This document shows, one piece after another, positions 23,750-33,150 of a DNA stretch of 64,000 nucleotides. Under the pieces are notes generated by a model. The model had not been told where the DNA came from, ran no database searches, and was given only the letters and a program-made list of their open reading frames with translations. Where the stretch lies: positions 186,001-250,000 of the forward strand of contig NCSJ02000007.1 of NCBI GenBank assembly GCA_002812745.2, read 5' to 3'. Source of the DNA: Scytalidium lignicola. Taxonomy: Eukaryota; Ascomycota; Leotiomycetes. A program made the position numbers and the translations under genes. The stretch's first letter is position 1. Each line of letters opens with the position of its first letter.

Positions 23750-24258
23750 CTAAAAGGATAGTAAAAAGTTATCACCAAACTCTAGCCAAAAAGGATCCTC
23801 AGGAGGGGGAATTAATAGAGTTTGCAAGACAGGTGAAAAATCGACAACGTCAGTACCCAGCGTGGAAAGGTCAACCGAAGAAAGTTGCTCACCTCCATTG
23901 GAAAAATGCAATAAGCTCTTAGTAAAAACCAAGGAGTCATGCCTTTCCTTTTCCAACCTTTCCTTTTCTTCTATTTCTTCTAATTCTTCTATAGTGGAAG
24001 TGCCCTTAGAAATCATGAGCTGGGCGTCGTTTTTCATACAGCGACGAAACTTCCTAAGTCTCAGGACTTTGGCAAGAGCTTCCTCTTCTTCCTGTTCTAA
24101 GCGCTGCTCTTCCCGAAGATAACAGTCTATTTCTTCAAGGGACAGCCCGGGAAGCTCGCAACGGCCACCACGACGAGTGCATTCAGAGCACTTTAGGGAA
24201 TCAGGAGAACGACAGCAGGATTTTTATTCTTTTCGCAGTAGCAACAAGGGGAGGACAT
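23750..24258 (-). pseudogene. Antisense cysteine-rich, coiled-coil ORF of gypsy element C
   Basis: Opposite to pol and directly after the chromodomain, an ATG at 24258 gives MSSPCCYCEKNK. After an apparent frameshift near 24210-24190 comes LKCSECTRRGGRCELPG, then a long open stretch rich in E, R and L (EEQRLEQEEEEALAKVLRLR, later EELEEIEEKERLEKE) with strong coiled-coil character, ending at 23750. The order is a CxxC cysteine cluster, a second CxxC...C cluster and a coiled coil. The counterpart in gypsy element A (18010-18434) is more decayed. Conservation of the ORF in two chromovirus families at the same antisense position argues that it was a real gene of these elements. I cannot name its function. 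Confidence 0.62.
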
Positions 24259-24411
24259 TTTAAAACCTATTATTTCTATCTTTTCTGCTTTACGAAGGCG
24301 AGTTTGATATTCGCGTGACATGATGGATAGGAAGCATGGTTAAAGAACAATAAAGATTGTTCGACGTCACTAGTTAAGCGTCAGGGCGACGCTAAGATAA
24401 AAAGGGGATAG

Positions 24412-24749
24412 TGTTACAGATCTGACCTCCACAGCCTGATAGGTCTGAAGGGCAACCTATAGGACATCAGTGATCAACAAGTGTTGGATCACATAACAAG
24501 GTCTTGGCGTATAAAAGCATATAAGGACGTATGGCTATACAGGTCTATACTGGTCTATACTGAAGGAATATCAAACGTCTATATAAGAACACGCTCCCTA
24601 AGCTTTAGTTAAGAACCTCGTGTTCAACCTAAGTTACAACTCTACAATATACTCTACTACTTCATAAACTTCAGTCAGCTTGTTCCACAGATAAACCTAC
24701 AGAGTGACCAAGCCTACATCACGTGTCGGTGATTAGGGGTTCTGTAACA
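24412..24749 (+). repeat. 3' LTR of gypsy element C
   Basis: This 338-bp LTR with TGTTAC...GTAACA ends is preceded by the polypurine tract AAAAAGGGGATAG. It has a tandem GGTCTATACT motif (about 24550-24572) and a TATATAAG box. Only this LTR of the element remains in the window. Confidence 0.85.
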
Positions 24750-25289
24750 CAAAGACTAATTCAACAAGATAACAAACTTCATACAAGGTTGCTTTACCAG
24801 GAGTAGATTATCACAGTTAACAGAATTGTCGTAAGCAAGCATTACATCTTTTAACAGAGGCAGTAACATATTCTTATACACTAAAGTTATAACTACTATT
24901 ATAGTTACTAAAAGTTAAATTATACTTAGAACTAAAGAAATATGCATTAAATTTACAGACAAAACTACAATTGAAACTCTTAGAAGCTAGAAAGACCTTG
25001 TAATGAAGCTTACTAAGCTTTTTAATAAGGTTATATCAAAAGCTTTGAGCATAAGTTGAAATGTTAACAATAGTACCTAGATTACTATGTCAAGCATAAA
25101 TTAAATAAGTACAACATGGATGTTACCAAGTGAAGACATTTATGCATATGCTAAAGATGGACTAATCATAGACAAGCTTCTGTACAACTAGAAGGAATAG
25201 GAGAGTATAATAAAAGTGTGTGTTAAAGTGATAATCCTAACATATAGAATAATGGTCTTTAGCATTAAAATCGTAATAACAAATATGAA
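24750..25289. other. AT-rich remnant between gypsy C LTR and LINE fragment
   Basis: This stretch has no long frame. It may be the decayed 5' part of the LINE ORF1 that becomes readable from about 25290, but nothing recognisable remains. Confidence 0.4.
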
Positions 25290-25640
25290 TGACTAAGCTA
25301 GTATTATCGCCAAAATACGAAGACTTAACGTGAAAATGGAAGAGATGGAAATTAAGAGAGTGCGATGGTTAGGCAAGCTGACTGATAAACCGGTTAATGT
25401 TATAATTATCGAATTTGCCCAACCAGAGGACGTAAACACTCTAATCGAGATAGGAGGTCTCCTGTAGGATAGTTACAAAAAGAGAACCTAACGTTATAAC
25501 AAAGAACGCCAAGCTGTACAATGCTATAAATGCCACAAATACAACCACATTATAACTGCATACAACAAAACCCTTATTTGCGGATACTGCTCATCATTAA
25601 ACCACAAAACCAGCAATTACCCAGACAGGGACCTGTTAGA
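25290..25640 (+). pseudogene. LINE ORF1 (gag-like) fragment with zinc knuckles
   Basis: The plus-strand reading shows a nucleic-acid-binding ORF1 end: VNVIIIEFAQPEDVNTLI, then two knuckles. The first is CYKCHKYNHIITA followed by Y instead of C; the second is CGYCSSLNHKTSN followed by Y instead of C. The Cx2Cx4Hx4C spacing with a preceding EF...PE...LI block is typical of ORF1 of Tad/I-type fungal LINEs. The last cysteine of each knuckle has become tyrosine (G-to-A), and TAG/TAA stops are present. No reverse transcriptase follows. Confidence 0.65.
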
Positions 25641-25654
25641 GGGTGAACTAGGTG

Positions 25655-26300
25655 GTTGTGCTAGAATCTCACGTAATCCTACTAATTGCTAACGTTACGG
25701 AATTCAACACTCCGAACCGGAAATTACACTGTGATCATACCGAGGTTACTCAACGTAGGCCTAGGGAAATCCCGGAATACTGTCTACTCCTTACGGAGGT
25801 ACAGCGGTTAAGTATTCATATAGCACTAGCAAGGAAGTATAGCTGCCTTGTCCACATTGGGTAGTAATCCTCACATATTTTGACGCTAGATTACGCTAAC
25901 AACTTGGGTGCTAGAAGTGCCCTGTAATTGTGGTGACCTTCAGGCCGATATACGCTGTAATTATAGGGTGTTTCAGGCATTGCACTCACTGAGAAAGCCT
26001 GCAATTATATGGCACGTGCGTACTTAGTGCCTTGGCAATTTTCCGCAGCTGTAAGGCTATTGCCTAATATGGTAGCCCCCTTACTAGTGCTATATGAATA
26101 CTTAACCGCTGTACGTAAGTACTGTAGTTATTCTCCAATATATGGAGGTAATACGTGTTAATATGGTAGTTGATTGTTGTTAGCTATAGGTAGGTTCGTA
26201 CTGCGGTAGTTATATGGAGGAGTACTGCCGTGCAGTACCGCCCTATCCTACCACAACCGAACTAGCCTAATCTTTTCTGCACGTGATTCTAGCCTACATG
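25655..26300. repeat. Inverted-repeat block of unknown type
   Basis: The 36 bases at 25799-25834 recur inverted at 26079-26114 with one mismatch. An outer pair, GCTAGAATC(T)CACGT at 25660-25674 and its inverse at 26281-26293, lies symmetrically around it. A local palindrome (GCGGTACTGC...GCAGTACT) lies near 26230-26250. There is no coding frame of note. The symmetric pairs suggest a non-autonomous DNA transposon or a rearranged palindrome. A short frame at 25652-25864 is probably by chance. Confidence 0.5.
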
Positions 26301-26325
26301 TGACCATGCCAACAAGAATTATTAT

Positions 26326-26521
26326 TGTCGGTTCACCTGTAGCACGTAGGACAGTACGCAATAATACGTAATATACTCGTTGTGCTAAATCATGGTTGTT
26401 TTCACGATTAGGGGGTGGGAGAGCGAAGCTGTAGGAGCTTCGCTCGCTCCCACTACCTAATCGGGACTAGCTTACATGGGCACGTGAATATCACGTGTAC
26501 ATAACCACTATTCTACCAACA
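26326..26521 (-). mobile_element. Small TG...CA hairpin element, copy 2
   Basis: This 196-bp copy of the element at 23175-23367 is in the opposite orientation, over 90% identical by eye, and flanked by a perfect duplication ATTAT (26321-26325 and 26522-26526). In this copy the hairpin is longer: GATTAG/CTAATC and GTGGGA/TCCCAC stems extend the GAGCGAAGCT/AGCTTCGCTC core. The A-box-like, B-box-like and CACGTG palindrome features are conserved. Confidence 0.87.
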
Positions 26522-26569
26522 ATTATTCGATTTAATAATATGTTGTAGGAATACAGCGAAAGCAAGGTA

Positions 26570-27875
26570 CGTAAGGGGGTGCAAGAAATGACTGGGCCAC
26601 CCCATGTAAACGAGCGAATTCTGCCACCCAAAAAAGGCATTTTCACATTGCTATTTTATTACTACTATACAAGGCTACTACTACTACTACTACCACTACC
26701 ACCCTGAAGGGCCTCCCTTCCGCATCCTGACCTTTGCTATCCTTTCAGGCATAGTATCAATAAAGTGGTTAATATGCCGTTCGATTGATATCTCGTTCTC
26801 CCATATATCTTGCATGGCTNCTTTGAGATCCTCCAGCTTCCACCCACCAGATGGCTTGCGATTTCTGAGTAATTGCTTGAGAACTTGCCATATATTCTCA
26901 ATTGGATTCAAATCCGGGGATTGAGGAGGCCACTCAATTGAATTGATATGGCATTCTATTCGTATCCCATTGCATAGTCCTTTATTTCTAGCTGTATTCT
27001 TTTTACCGTGTACTCGGCTGTTATCCTCTACACACCAATATGCTCCTGGTGTTTTGTATCCTTTTTCCAAATCCTCAAATATCTCTTTCAGTGGCCCTTG
27101 GAGGATTTGCTTTGTATACTTTTTCTGTGTGAATCCCTTGCCTTCTCCTTCACATGAAACAAAGTAAAGCTCTGACTTGTAGTTGTAACCAATAGCAGCC
27201 CATGCCATAACAGATTGATGGCCAGAATGGAAGGTAAACTGAATGCAATCAAGCCTTTGCCTTTCACCTCTTGCTCTGAGTAATCGCTGACGTCTGAGCA
27301 TATCTGTACGCGTAATGGTTTCATCTGTGTATATTCCATTCCTCCAGTACCACAGTGGTCTATCCCAATTTGCAATACAAAAAGTCCATCATAATGGTCT
27401 GTTTTTTGTGAAGGTTCCAGGCTTGCAATCAAGAACATGGTAATGATATCCAAAGCGTGCTAATGCTTTTAAAATAGTAGGTCTGGATGCCTTTAAATTG
27501 AATTCCTTCTTGACTTGTTTAATCGAAGCTGTTCGTCGTTCATAATGACCAGTAAACCAGTGGATAATTGCAAGAATTGTACTGTCAGGAAGGCTACGTG
27601 GCCGACCAGTTGATTTCTGTACACGATCCTTCTTTTTGAACCACCTTTGAGATGTACCATGAGGAATACCTAATTCTTGAGCTGCATGACGTTCAGAATA
27701 GCCATCTTGGACCTTGGTCTTGAATCGCACACGTGTAGGAGTATCCCAAGCCATTAAAACAGTAGTAGTAGTAAAAAGAAAACAAAGTAAACACTATTTG
27801 TTTACTGAAAAGCGGCAATATATTCGCTTGACCGCCTTGCAGGGGGTGGCCCAGTCATTTCTTGCACCCCTTACG
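26570..27875 (-). mobile_element. Tc1-like transposon, nearly intact
   Basis: A 1306-bp element is flanked by TA on both sides (26568-26569 and 27876-27877). It has inverted ends of about 37 bp starting CGTAAGGGG and continuing TGCAAGAAATGACTGGGCC, with one length difference in the G run. It encodes one transposase on the minus strand. Size, ends and target site agree with the Tc1 group. Its base composition is much less AT-rich than the LTR elements nearby, so it is probably a recent arrival. Confidence 0.92.
26696..27754 (-). pseudogene. Tc1-like transposase with one premature stop
   Basis: The 352-codon frame starts with an ATG at 27754 and is open except for a TGA at 27389-27391 and one undetermined base near 26820. 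The N-terminus is a helix-turn-helix (AAQELGIPHGTSQRWFKK) followed by a basic GRPRSLP hook. The DDE domain shows YTDETI (first D), [13 protein letters not shown] (second D) and [11 protein letters not shown] (final acidic residue), the Tc1 arrangement. The TGA stands where an arginine is plausible (CGA to TGA, or TTA-TGA-TGG from a CGA). Cut-and-paste transposition is the family's activity; this copy would need the stop corrected or read through. Confidence 0.88.
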
Positions 27876-27877
27876 TA

Positions 27878-29030
27878 GTTTCAACAGGTCGCATATGTTG
27901 TGAGATGCCTTAGATCTAAGGTACTGCAGTTGAAGCCTACAGAACCTGTAATTTGTAACAGCATGCGCTTCTAGTCAAAAAACCAGAGATATAAATTAGA
28001 ACTTTTAAGCGATGTTTAAAACTCATATCACTCACTGATAGTACAGTAACTTATCATCAAGACCATGTGAACTTCTATATACATGGAAGTTGACGCGCCT
28101 AATTCGAGACGAGCAGAACGAAAGACGAGATACAAACGGAGATACAAACGCAACCTGAGCAGGACCAGACCGATACGGCTAGCCGGACTTCTACAGCATC
28201 TTCATCCAAAATAAATCATTTATCTGAATCCAGATCCGAACGATTGGGTTATCGGATTCTCTCCTCCTGCAACCCCATGTTTATGGTAGTGGTCTTTGCA
28301 TCTGAATAGATACTCCCTGAAGAGATATGCGAGAGAGAGCTCAGAACCCATAAAACTACAAATTGTAAATCATTAGAAGGAAAAAGACTTCAAAAGACCA
28401 AACTCACCACCGTATCTCTTCACCTAGAGCATGAACTATCTACTCAATATACTCTACAGTTTCATCCCACCGTGCGAATTGATGGCCCTTCCAATTAAGC
28501 TTGCTATAAGCGGTGATGAATTCAGGACTCGTTAGATTTCTCTTTGCCAAGCAAATTCTGCAAACTCCGCAAATTCCCTAAATCTTTCCAATCGGCGAAC
28601 ACTTCTATAAACTCTGACCCTAATTTGGCTTCGGCCTGGGTAGAGGTAGATGTGATCCCTTCAAAGCACATTTGGATTCTTTGAAATATCTGTAACCAGA
28701 GTTCGTAATCTGTTCTAATATCTACTGCTAAATGGATGATAGCTTTGAGAACATGTTCAAGAGTATAGAAAGGGGGGCTGTAAAGGTTAGAATCTCTTGG
28801 TATTATAGAATAGACTCGGATTATACACGCTCTTGCCACCCATTTTGAAGGCCAATATTAGGTTAGAAATCAAGCAAACGAGAAACGTCGTTTTGAAAAT
28901 TGCAAGTGCAAAGGCAAAGGAATTTCAGGAGATGTCTAAGGAGGAGACGGTTTTGACAGTTCATTTTCACTCGAAGCAGCTCCTGGAGGTCCAGGGAAGG
29001 CCAACATCTACTGCATAAGATGCAGTGCAA
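27878..29030 (+). other. Decayed region with weak LINE ORF1-like reading
   Basis: The plus strand has a short frame at 28833-29018 (IRLEIKQTRNVVLKIASAKA) that resembles the nucleic-acid-binding part of fungal LINE ORF1. A serine/threonine-rich stretch near 28170-28260 could be its N-terminal part, but the sequence between is not continuous. A minus-strand frame at 28522-28839 has no recognisable domain. I treat the whole as a probable repeat remnant. Confidence 0.3.
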
Positions 29031-30156
29031 CGACTCATCACACCCCTACTACTGCTCCTGCCGTTGCCGCTGCTTCAGCTTCCAATTCCAACAAAGGAAC
29101 ATTAAATGCGAAAGATAACATTAGAAATGCTCACCTCTCGTCCGCAATGGCTGGATCCTCTCCAAAGCCAGCTGTAATCGCTTCTTGATGCTAATTTACT
29201 TTTGATTGATATACCACGTGGCTGTGATTCTGGTGTTACTCCTCTGCTATTCTCGTTTACTAACTCCTAAATATCCCGCAGATACATGATGAGCGTTGAT
29301 CCAAACCCAAGTTGAGTCCGAGGTAAGATGAGTGAGAAGGCTTCCATCCAGAAGAGTTTCCCGAAGAAACTGCATGTGTCCCCATCTGAGACCCAGTTAG
29401 TAGCTTAGCCATAGACGGTCATGCTACGTCATCCCTGCTCACTCCCTCATCTAGAGGGGTGGTAGGAATTGACTACTCTCTATTGATTGGTGATTGGATG
29501 TACTTGTGACCAGCTCTTATAACAGGTAATATCTTCAATCTAAGTCGTTTGTCAACGCAGGCAAAGCTTCTTCCATGCGTAAGCATTATACCAACCATGT
29601 TGCTTTCGCCATATTCATGTATCCTGTGACGAGACGGCCAAGAAGAAAGAAATGAAACGAAGCCGATGACCCTTTGCACAGTTGGTTAGGTAGGGAGGAA
29701 TTGTCCATCACTCAGTCTCCTCATGTTGACCTCTTACGCTGTATCAGGCCATTCCTAAATGCTAGATAATAATGATAATAATAATAATAAAGGCTTTCCA
29801 GTTGAATATCCAATTCCATTTAACTAAGGCATCTTCTTAAAAACCCTGGTGGTTTTATTAACAATTACAATTGCCTCTTAGCATATAAACAACTTACAAG
29901 TAGTTCTCATAGAATTTCAACATCTACAGAAGGTTAGCATATCAAGTCCAGATTGTCTATATAAGAAGAGGCATACTTTTTGAGGACACCGTTGATAGAC
30001 TTAAGCTGTTGGATGCTATGTCTTATGTCCACTTTTCCAGCTTAAAAATATAATGATCTTGCCGTCATGTTCTTCACATGCGTCGATGTTGGTGACGTCC
30101 TCTTCCCAGCTGCCGTTAGGTGGCTTGAAAGAGCCAACCGGTCTGGAATTTGCTGG
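29031..30156. other. Intergenic region at the repeat/gene boundary
   Basis: There is no recognisable gene. A short (AAT)n microsatellite lies at about 29767-29790. This stretch marks the change from AT-rich repeats on the left to ordinary gene-bearing sequence on the right. Confidence 0.45.
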
Positions 30157-31535
30157 TCATGAAATTGAACGATTTTTATTATGACATCTTTTGGCCCCAT
30201 TTTCGGAGTCTTCTTTAACATCGGATCGTTTTTCTCTGAATTTGCTTTGGCCTTCTACAAGGTCCTTACCAAAGGGGTATGTTGTGGGCTTTCTGATTAT
30301 AGGCTCTTGGCTAGCATGCTCCCAAAGCCGGACGGTAAAGTGTTTGCCTATCGCTTCAATCGGGGGAGTCAGGAGCGGTAAAGTGGCAAACAACGCTCCG
30401 TAACTGATGATCGCCGTCAACAATAAGCAGAGCCAGTACGGACATCCGTATGAAAAGATCGAAATCATGGCCCAGGCACCAATGCTCCAGAAAATGAAGC
30501 CGTGGATTAGGTAGATAGTAAAGAGATGCGGGAACAACCATTGCAGCTGTTTGATAGAAAGGACCTTCTGCACCAGGGGAGAGATCTCGACAATTGTTTG
30601 CATGGCGACGGTTGTTAGGAGTGCGTTAAGGCGAGGGACAAAGTAGTCGGGATACACGGAGTTTCCGGCCTGAGAGATAGTGAGTCCGGTGGCTGTATCG
30701 GGATGCCAGCCGTATTCATATTCAGCATAGTTTACCTCCGTCCACTGGGTTACCAAATCGATGGTAAATCCTTCCAGAGCAACAATTAACAGCGTCAGCA
30801 GCAACGGGTAATATGCCCACCAGCGAGCGTACAACCAAGTCTTGTACTTGTAGGTCAGGTCTAGATCAGCGAGCAAAATACCCGCATAGTAGTATGATCC
30901 CCACGAGAGGCCATACCAGTGGTTCGCAATACAGAATGCATAGAAACAGAAGCGTTTCCAGGGCGTTTGCATTCCTTTATCATAATCAGTGCTATGAGAG
31001 TTTGCCAGGCGCCTTGCAGTTGCACGGGAATAGTCCAGAGCACACCAGTGCAGTAGTTATAGGTGATCATGGGTGCCGCATTAGGAACAAGATACGCAAG
31101 CTGAATGAGCTCAGAAATAAACACACCCGGGTTTTGAACCATAGTTATGAATGGCCACGATGACCATGTTACCGAGGGTAGATATTCCAACCAATTCAAA
31201 GCACCAGAATCCGTCAAAAAGTATTCCAGAGTTGCAATGGCTATCACCGGAGTCAAAAGGCGAAAAGGTCGAGCCACAATTTTCTGGGCCATATTATTGA
31301 GTTTGCCCGTTCGTAAATAGTTGGATACAAGGAAACGCGTGGAAATCATCAGAAAGGGACCAATCCAGAGGGGATTGAGAATATATGAAGCAACTGTCTT
31401 CCGTAACCAGGTCTCAACGCTGTAGTGAGGTCGAATCTCGGGGATAATCACGGCTGCCCAGAATGTGAGGGTGAAGTGGTTTAGGGTGACGCCCAGAGCA
31501 GATACGGAGACGAAACCAGCGAGGTAATCAATACG
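30157..31535 (-). pseudogene. Acyltransferase-3 domain, frameshifted 3' half of a GH16-AT3 gene
   Basis: Directly after the TAA at 31536-31538 and in the same frame, the minus strand continues RIDYLAGFVSVSALGVTLNH, the typical N-terminal helix of acyltransferase-3 (AT3) proteins with its histidine. The domain goes on with RFLVSNYLR, LWTIPVQLQGAW and, after a one-base frameshift close to 30972, FYAFCIANHWYGLSWG through to a basic tail ending at 30157. Multiple hydrophobic segments agree with the 10-12-helix AT3 membrane fold, whose members transfer acyl groups to carbohydrates or lipids. No separate start codon or promoter stands before this domain; it begins three bases after the GH16 stop. 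I read it as the C-terminal half of one fusion gene now broken. A real, separate short AT3 gene starting at 31451 is less likely because the first helix would be lost. Confidence 0.7.
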
Positions 31536-33150
31536 TTATCGTGGCAGTGGAGCTGCTTTGTCAACTGTATCAGCCGCAGCGACCAGTTTAGCATCTTTGG
31601 TCTCAACAGTAACTTCAACCTTCTCGGCTGACTTTTCACCGTCTCCATTAGCAAAATTTGACGCTATGGGGGTAGCTGGTGTTGGTTCAAGAGTTTGTGC
31701 AGTATGTTCTTCTCGGTGTCCGGACTGGAGGCCTGCGACTCTTGAAGTTTTGGACGCCTGTCCGGCCATATGCTGAAGCGAGCCCATGGGTTCGGGATGA
31801 GAAAGTGACTTGATCGTCATCCTGTCAAGGGAGTTTGCACGTAAGGCCGTTGTTGAGGCAATGGGACTCTGATACTGAGGTGCTGGGCTATGGATATTGG
31901 AGTACGTTGGAAGCGTTATAGTTGAGAATAAGGCATCTCTTCTAAAGCTACCTCGAATAAAATCGTCGCTGCTACCTTGAGAACTTGCACCGGTTTCAGA
32001 ACTTCTGCGGGAACTGGTTTCAGTAGTAGTCGTAGGCACACCGGAGCCGGTCCTGAGGGCTGATACTGTAGGAGAAGATGATGTCTTCTTTTTGACGCCA
32101 AGGAACTCGTACCAGGCGTCCCGAGAGAACCTACAGATTAAGGTCTTGATCGTAACAAAGGCAAAGATGAAGGAGAAGACTACAACAACGGTGAGAGGAA
32201 TCCACGGGACTTTCCATTTCGGGTGAGATTGCTTCCATGGTTGAAGAGCTTCCTGAGAGTGAGGGGTGGAACCACGAAGTTGGTTATTATTCATCAGGCA
32301 CGCATCTGATGGAGTGCATCTTGAATCAAAAGCTTGTTGCTCCTCAGATGTAGTCTGAGATGAATTGAAAAATACCCTAGTCCATCCAATATTTGCTTCG
32401 GATTGGACTCCCGGTGGACCCTGGGTGTGATATTTGTTGCCGAGAGACCAATGCTGCCATCGAAGAGGAGCAGGTGTGCTTGGCAAGGTTTTGTTTTCCT
32501 TCGCGGTGTAAGTTTTCCACAATATGTTTCCAACATAGTAGTCAATCCTATCCCGTGTCCAATCAACGCGGTATTCGAGATAATACCACGGATCTAGACC
32601 CGCAGCTGTGAGATTGGTAAAGTTGGTTCCGAGCCAAGTATTGGAAAATTCCCCTGCCGTAAGCATGGAGACCCAGGCTTCAGTGCTGTTATCCGTGTTT
32701 ATTGTATCAATGTCCCAATGTTCTGTCTTGTTATATTCCAGCACCATGGACAAGGCCGATCCTTTGAACCATTTTCGAGGGGCTCTCATGGAAGAACGGA
32801 AGGACCCAAAGAAGATGTCTTGACGAGCAGTACGGATACTGGCTCCCATCACAAGACCTTTGTCATCTGAAGGATTGCAGTACATGGCTAGACCTGTAAG
32901 ATTGCGGGCCGTTGAGTCATTCTTGAGCTTGACATTTTCCACGGCGGCTCCTTGTCGATAGAGCGCGTTCCACCCTCGATCATACTTGTGTTCAAAGGAT
33001 TCTATAACGAATTCATTTACTGGGAAATCGTCTGTCTCGTTAAAGTATATGATCAAGCTATTGGTAAAGAGCAAATTGGCGCTTTGGTCGTAGAAACCAC
33101 ATCAGCAGCTGTTGACATCCTGGACATTTGCAACTGCTACTGTAAAACAA
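31536..33150 (-). pseudogene. GH16-like secreted domain with membrane anchor, 5' half of a broken GH16-AT3 gene
   Basis: A 512-codon frame (31536-33074) contains a concanavalin-A-like GH16 fold: IIYFNETDDFP, VIESFEHKYDRGWNALY, then WYYLEYRVDWTRDRIDYYVG and W..WSLGNKYHTQGPPG. A single hydrophobic segment (IPLTVVVVFSFIFAFVTI) and a long serine/threonine-rich linker follow before TAA at 31536-31538. Upstream the same frame reads VAVANVQDVNSC, a TGA at 33102-33104, then CGFYDQSANLL, as expected for the end of a signal peptide and the mature start. The frame runs into the inverted repeat of the Mutator-like element at 33151, so the true start is lost or displaced. A clear E-x-D-x-E catalytic motif was not identified, so hydrolase activity is uncertain and a lectin-like role is possible. 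Confidence 0.7.

Larger units (their letters stand above)
20330..23780 (+). pseudogene. pol of gypsy element C, broken and interrupted
   Basis: Reverse transcriptase blocks lie at about 20450-20970, with KDYKGLNKGT, FFTKLNL and a TYLNDILIFSK motif where YxDD is usual. RNase H follows at about 21150-21720. The end of RNase H is split by a solo LTR exactly inside the motif that normally reads ALSRKPE. Integrase resumes at about 22050-23170, is split again by the hairpin element, and continues at 23373. A chromodomain (VVEKILDYRY, then YLVK and KGFPESDNS) is readable at about 23630-23780. Stops are frequent but the frame is better preserved than in element A. Confidence 0.78.
20300..24749 (+). 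mobile_element. Ty3/gypsy chromodomain retrotransposon, element C, 5'-truncated
   Basis: Pol runs from a partial region before reverse transcriptase through RNase H, integrase and chromodomain, then an antisense ORF, a polypurine tract (AAAAAGGGGATAG) and a 338-bp 3' LTR (24412-24749). No gag or 5' LTR is visible; the left part borders gypsy B. The LTR is of a different family from those of elements A and B. The element is interrupted by a solo LTR at 21724-22047 and by a hairpin element at 23175-23367, both with perfect 5-bp target duplications, so it is older than both. Confidence 0.82.
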
